DNA from: Liolophura sinensis
Taxonomy: Eukaryota > Mollusca > Polyplacophora > Chitonida > Chitonidae
Assembly (NCBI RefSeq): GCF_032854445.1
Contig: NC_088303.1
Coordinates: 2,799,501 to 2,863,500 of the forward strand
Direction of reading: 5' to 3'
Length of the DNA: 64,000 nt
Shown here: piece by piece, positions 52,601-58,600 of the stretch
Position numbering within the stretch: the first letter of the stretch is position 1
Layout: the number at the start of each line of letters is the position of its first letter
Translations under genes and position numbers: made by a program
Notes under the pieces: model-generated
Database searches by the model: none
Told to the model about the DNA's origin: nothing
Seen by the model: the letters and a program-made list of their open reading frames with translations, nothing else

Positions 52601-55600
52601 AAGTTTTACCAAAAGTATGATGTATTATGGCCTCATCAGGAAGGAATTCCCAAGTTATGCCAAAAGTATGATGTATTAAGGCCTCATCAGGAAGGAATTC
52701 CCAAGTTATACCAAAAGTATGATGTATTATGGCCTCATCAGGAAGCAATTCCCAAGTTTTACCAAAAGTATGATGTATTATGGCCTCGTCAGGAAGGATT
52801 TCCCAAGTTTTATCAAAAGTATGATGTATTATGGCCTCATCAGGAAGCAATTCCCAAGTTTTATCAAAAGTATGATGTATTATGACCTCATCAGGAAGGA
52901 TTTCCCAAGTTTTACCAAAAGTGTGATGTATTATGGCCTCATCAGGAAGGATTTCCCAAGTTATACCAAAAGTATGATGTATTATGACCTCATCAGGAAG
53001 CAATTCCCAAGTGTTACCAAAAGTATGATGTATTATGGCCTCATCAGGAAGCAATTCCCAAGTTTTACCAAAAGTATGATGTATTATGACCTCATCAAGA
53101 AGGAATTCCCAAGTTTTATCAAAAGTGTGATGTATTATGGCCTCATCAGGAAGGATTTCCCAAGTTTTATCAAAAGTGTGATGTATTATGACTTCATCAG
53201 GAAGCAATTCCCAAGTTTTATCAAAAGTATGATGTATTATGGCCTCATCAGGAAGCAATTCCCAAGTTTTATCAAAAGTGTGATGTATTATGACTTCATC
53301 AGGAAGCAATTCCCAAGTTTTATCAAAAGTATGATGTATTATGGCCTCATCAGGAAGCAATTCCCAAGTTATACCAAAAGTATGATGTATTATGACCTCA
53401 TCAGGAAGCAATTCCCAAGTTTTATCAAAAGTATGATGTATTATGACCTCATCCGGAAGGATTTCCCAAGTTTTACCAAAAGTGTGATGTATTATGGCCT
53501 CATCAGGAAGGATTTCCCAAGTTATACCAAAAGTATGATGTATTATGACCTCATCAGGAAGCAATTCCCAAGTTTTATCAAAAGTGTGATGTATTATGAC
53601 TTCATCAGGAAGTAATTCCCAAGTTTTATCAAAAGTATGATGTATTATGGCCTCATCAGGAAGCAATTCCCAAGTTATACCAAAAGTATGATGTATTATG
53701 ACCTCATCAGGAAGCAATTCCCAAGTTTTACCAAAAGTATGATGTATTATGACCTCATCAGGAAGCAATTCCCAAGTTTTATCAAAAGTATGATGTATTA
53801 TGACCTCATCAGGAAGGATTTCCCAAGTTTTATCAAAAGTGTGATGTATTATGGCCTCATCAGGAAGCAATTCCCAAGTTATACCAAAAGTCTGATGTAT
53901 TATGACCTCGTCAGGAAGGATTTTCCAAGTCTTACCAAAAGTATGATGTATTATGGCCTCATCAGGAAGCAATTCCCAAGTTATACCAAAAGTATGATGT
54001 ATTATGACCTCATCAGGAAGCAATTCCCAAGTTTTACCAAAAGTATGATGTATTATGACCTCATCAGGAAGCAATTCCCAAGTTTTATCAAAAGTATGAT
54101 GTATTATGACCTCATCCGGAAGGATTTCCCAAGTTTTATCAAAAGTATGATGTATTATGACCTCATCAGGAAGCAATTCCCAAGTTTTATCAAAAGTGTG
54201 ATGTATTATGACTTCATCAGGAAGCAATTCCCAAGTTTTATCAAAAGTATGATGTATTATGGCCTCATCAGGAAGCAATTCCCAAGTTTTACCAAAAGTA
54301 TGATGTATTATGGCCTCATCAGGAAGGATTTCCCAAGTTATACCAAAAGTATGATGTATTATGACCTCATCAGGAAGCAATTCCCAAGTTTTATCAAAAG
54401 TGTGATGTATTATGACTTCATCAGGAAGCAATTCCCAAGTTTTATCAAAAGTATGATGTATTATGGCCTCATCAGGAAGCAATTCCCAAGTTTTACCAAA
54501 AGTATGATGTATTATGGCCTCATCAGGAAGCAATTCCCAAGTTTTACCAAAAGCATGATGTATTATGACTAATTCCCACTAGGCAGCACTTCAGCAATCC
54601 AATGTGTCCACATTTACATATACTGGGTGGCATGTGTGAACGTAAATTCATTCCAATTGAAAACGAATTACAAAAATACATATTTGGTCGGTAAGGGGGA
54701 TATCACTGATTTTTCCACAGGCTCTTGGAGTCACATCTTCCTCACCTTGGCCTGCAGCTCTCTGAAATCCCCATTATGATGGCAAACCATCTCCCACAAT
54801 GCATCACCATCATCTTCCTGCCATGAGCTTCCTGCAGATGAATTAATAGTGACAGGGCAAGTTCACTATCTGTGCACAAACAATACTGGCTCTCACAAAA
54901 TGACAAATGACAACTACAAAGACACAACACAATATCCGAAAAATCGGATACTGAACACTGAGGACAATTTTGTTATAAAAATAAATGAAACTGAAATATA
55001 TCACACACATGAAAAGTTGACCATGTTAATCACATCTCAACCCTCCCAACTCCCTGCCTGTACGAGAGAGCACAGCCTGTGAATGTTCCCTTTCACACCA
55101 GTACAGATTAATCCCTCCCTCGCACTGTATGAGAGATCATAGCCTGCAAATGTTCTCTTTATAACAGTACAGATGTTCTTGTTTATAGCGGTACAGATTA
55201 TTCCTGTTTGTAAGGGATTATAGCCTGAGACTTGTTTATGGAGGTACAGATTATCCCCCTTTGTAAGAGATTATAGCCCGAGACTTATTTATAGAGGTAC
55301 AGATTAAGTCCCTTTGTAAAAGATTATAGCCTGCGACTTTTTTATAGAGGTACAGATTATTCGTCTTTGTAAGAGATTATAGCCCGAGATTTGTTTATAG
55401 AGGTACAGATTAAGCCCCTTCGTAAGAGATTATAGCCCGAGACTTGTTTAAAGAGGTACAGATTATCCCCCTTTGTAAGGGATTATAGCCTGAGACTTGT
55501 TTATGGAGGTACAGATTATCCCCCTTTGTAAGAGATTATAGTCAGAGACTTGTTTATAGAGGTACAGATTATTCCTCTTTGTAAGAGATTATAGCCTGAG

Positions 55601-58600
55601 ACTTGTTTATGGAGGTACAGATTAACCCCCTTTGTAACAGATCATAGCCAGAGACTTGTATATAGAGGCACAGATTATTCCTCTTTGTAAGAGATTATAG
55701 CCAGAGACTTGTTTATAGGGGTACAGATTATTCCTCTTTGTAAGAGATTATAGCCCGAGACTTGTTTATGGAGGTACAGATTATCCCCCTTTGTAAGAGA
55801 TCATAGCCAGAGACTTGTTTATGGAGGTACAGATTATCCCCCTTTGTAAGAGATTATAGCCTGAGACTTGTTTATGGAGGTACAGATTATCCCCCTTTGT
55901 AAGAGATTATAGTCAGAGACTTGTTTATAGAGGTACAGATTAACCCTCTTTGTAAGAGATTATAGCCTGAGATTTGTTCATGGAGGTACAGATTATCCCC
56001 CTTTGTAAGAGATTATAGCCTGAGACTAGTTTATAGAGGTACAGATTAACCCTCTTTGTAAGAGATTATAGCCAGAGACTTGTTTATAGAGGTACAGATT
56101 ATTCCTCTTTATAAGAGATTATAGCCAGAGACTTGTTTATGGAGGTACAGATTATTCCTCTTTGTAAGAGATTATAGCCTGAGACTTGTTTATGGAGGTA
56201 CAGATTATCCCCCTTTGTAAGAGATTATAGCCACAGACTTGTTTATGGAGGTACAGATTATCCCCCTTTGTAAGAGATTATAGCCTGAGACTTGTTTATA
56301 GAGGTACAGATCATTCCTCTTTGTAAGAGACTATAGCCTGAGACTTGTTTATAGAGGTACAGATTATCCCCCTTTGTAAGAGATTATAGCCAGACTTGTT
56401 TATAGAGGTACAGATTAACCCCCTTTGTAAGAGATTATAGCCTGAGACTTGTTTATAGAAGTACAGATTACCCCCCTTTGTAAGAGATTATAGCCCGAGA
56501 CTTGTTTATAGAGGTACAGATTATCCCCCTTTGTAAGAGATTATAGCCTGAGACTTGTTTATAGAGGTACAGATTATCCCCCTTTGTAAGAGATTATAGC
56601 CAGAGACTTGTTTATAGGGGTACAGATTATTCCCCTTTGTAAGAGATTATAGCCTGAGACTTGTTTATGGAGGTACAGATTATCCCCCTTTGTAAGAGAT
56701 TATAGTCAGAGACTTGTTTATAGAGGTACAGATTATTCCTCTTTGTAAGAGATTATAGCCAGACTTGTTTATGGAGGTACAGATTATCCCCCTTTGTAAG
56801 AGATTATAGCCTGAGACTTGTTTATGGAGGTACAGATTATCCCCCCTTTGTAAGAGATTATAGCCAGAGACTTGTTTATAGGGGTACAGATTATTCCTCT
56901 TTGTAAGAGATTATAGCCAGAGACTTGTTTATGGAGGTACAGATTATCCCCCTTTGTAAGAGATTATAGTCAGAGACTTGTTTATAGGAGTACAGATTAT
57001 CCCCCTTTGTAAGAGATTATAGCCTGAGACTTGTTTATAGAGGTACAGATTATCCCCCTTTGTAAGAGATTATAGCCTGAGACTTGTTTATGGAGGTACA
57101 GATTATCCCCCTTTGTAAGAGATTATAGCCTGATACTCATTTACAGCAGTACAGATTAGTCAGACCGAGTATACTCACCCACAGGTGCTACATCAGGTAA
57201 CCCACACTCCATGGCTTGGAATGGCAGCCTAAGGTACTTCTCTGGAATCTCCCTAATATCCTGTACACTCATCGTCTCTGTATCCCCGTAATCCACGAAA
57301 AGCACATCTACCTTATCGTCATTTCCCACGGATACAATCTTAGCACGATACCAACTAGAAAATGATTCATTAACATATTCATCTATTTATACAAATGTCA
57401 GATACCTGGTTAGGTGTCAAGACTGAACCATTAAAATGGCAAAAGAAAAAAGACAAAAAAAACAAGAATAAAAGAAATACAAATAAAATAAATAATTTAT
57501 TTATCTATTTGTCCTGCATCGAAAAGTTAGGGCTGCAGGTTTTACATGAATGTTATGCATGTGTTCAATGAAATTACTGACGTATTTTTACTGGGAATGT
57601 TTGCTGTACACCTACTTGTCATCAATGTAGAAATTGGCTAGACACAAAGTGCCTGCCTTGATCTTCTTCTCATCCAGAACAACTTTCTGCTGACTAGAGT
57701 CTTTGTTCATTCTGCTCATCAGCTCCTCCCGGCTGAAAATTCAAACAGAGGAATATATCTGGTGTCACTTAAGCTTCAACTGAACATGTAATAGTAAATA
57801 AAATCCAAAATCATCAGATTATCTCCACGATGAGGGCAATATGTGTATTAAATTTGGAAGCCCTATCTCAAACTGTTTTTGGAAATCATGTAAACAAAAA
57901 ACGCAGCTGATTACTTACTCTTGGTTTCTCTCAGCAAGCCTCAGGTAAAAGCATTCAGGTGTGCCACATGCAGAAATGAAGACAGGTGTGGTCGTATCTG
58001 AGCTCTCTTCACCTGAGACGTCCTCTAATGCCACAGGTAAACTCTCCACCTCAGGTTCCACATCCAGTACACTGCGACTACAACAGCAAACGTGTGCAGG
58101 TGTCGGATGATCTGGCACACAAGTGGGGGAAAATATTACGATATGCCGGAGCTTCCCACAGGTCAGCTATCAGCAAAAGTGTGCAGGTGTCAGATGATCT
58201 GGCACACAAGTGGGGGGAAATATTACGATATGCCGGAGCTTCCCACAGGTCAGCTATCAGCAAAAGTGTGCAGGTGTCAGATGATCTGGCACACAAGTGG
58301 GGGGAAATATTACGATATGCCGGAGCTTCCCACAGGTCAGCTATCAGCAAAAGTGTGCAGGTGTCAGATGATCTGGCACACAAGTGGGGGGAAATATTAC
58401 GATATGCCGGAGCTTCCCACAGGTCAGCTATCAGCAAAAGTGTGCAGGTGTCAGATGATCTGGCACACAAGTGGGGGGAAATATTACGATATGCCGGAGC
58501 TTCCCACAGGTCAGCTATCAGCAAAAGTGTGCAGGTGTCAGATGATCTGGCACACAAGTGGGGGGAAATATTACGATATGCCGGAGCTTCCCACAGGTCA

